A stretch of DNA of 11,712 nt. Source: Candidatus Saccharibacteria bacterium CG10_big_fil_rev_8_21_14_0_10_47_8 (GTDB taxonomy: Bacteria; Patescibacteriota; Saccharimonadia; Saccharimonadales; UBA10212). Positions within the stretch are counted from its first letter, which is position 1; every line of letters begins with the position of its first letter. The notes beneath the pieces are model-generated. The model ran no database searches and was not told the DNA's origin. It was given only the letters and a program-made list of their open reading frames with translations. Shown in pieces: positions 11,600-11,712 of the stretch. The stretch lies in the NCBI GenBank assembly GCA_002793885.1, contig PFEG01000014.1, forward strand, positions 2,278-13,989. Direction: 5' to 3'. The translations under genes were made by a program, and so were the position numbers.

Positions 11600-11712
11600 G
11601 TCCATTGCGAAACTACGTGCTCTACCAAGCATAAGCATTTTAAAGATGCCTAAATTCTAGAACCAAACGCAACCTGCGTTAAGTCTAGCGGTTTATCGGG
11701 GTGTTGCACAAG

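Noticed and set aside
11600..11645. tRNA-like string on the minus strand (GGTAGAGCACG... with a possible D stem)
   Set aside because: No anticodon stem, T arm or acceptor stem can be paired around it.

Overview
The window looks like a piece of a small-genome bacterium of the Candidatus Saccharibacteria / Patescibacteria type. This rests on inference from several traits: an FtsB/DivIC-like division protein with a conserved C-terminal tail (NLEDWRDFLLGRKLF), start codons only 6-8 nt downstream of -10 boxes (leaderless mRNAs), several small secreted proteins of unknown function, a GH25-like secreted hydrolase, and an Asn/Gly/Thr-rich surface-protein tail. TGA is used as a normal stop. No marker gene settles the taxonomy.

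Layout. 1-440: an acidic hypothetical protein, possibly cut by the window edge, ending at a hairpin/T-run. 482-3887: a visibly GC-rich block unlike its AT-rich flanks. It holds a small secreted protein (+), convergent with a minus-strand operon of a membrane-bound family 2 glycosyltransferase synthase and a secreted GH113-like glycoside hydrolase. This is a synthase/hydrolase pair of the kind used for exopolysaccharides. 4048-4967: a complete IS982-family insertion sequence with imperfect 16-bp inverted ends and a perfect 8-bp target duplication. It landed 2 bp upstream of the -35 box of the polysaccharide operon. 5002-7536: three minus-strand genes. One is a cytoplasmic hypothetical. The other two encode otherwise unrelated secreted proteins that share the same promoter box and the same N-terminal cassette. 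7642-8502: a leaderless gene for a secreted GH25/DUF1906-like protein. 8678-9716: two small membrane proteins, one DUF2127. 9790-10052: a CAU-anticodon tRNA whose 3' end is repeated on the far side of a small element with inverted-repeat ends. 10086-10563: the leaderless FtsB/DivIC-like gene. 10553-10774: a near-consensus promoter, a structured leader, and the initiator tRNA gene. 10775-11107: terminators plus a scrambled second copy of the initiator tRNA 3' half (direct, interrupted and inverted fragments). 11243-11599: a hypothetical Cys-containing protein behind a palindrome that covers its probable -10 box.

How parts may work together. The GT2 would polymerise and export a sugar chain. 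The GH113-like enzyme, anchored or secreted, would trim it. The convergent secreted protein may be an accessory, but nothing except position and base composition links it. Both transcription units of this block start at inward-facing promoters followed at once by a hairpin and T-run, so premature termination may control both. Secreted proteins dominate the window, which fits an organism that lives on the surface of another cell.
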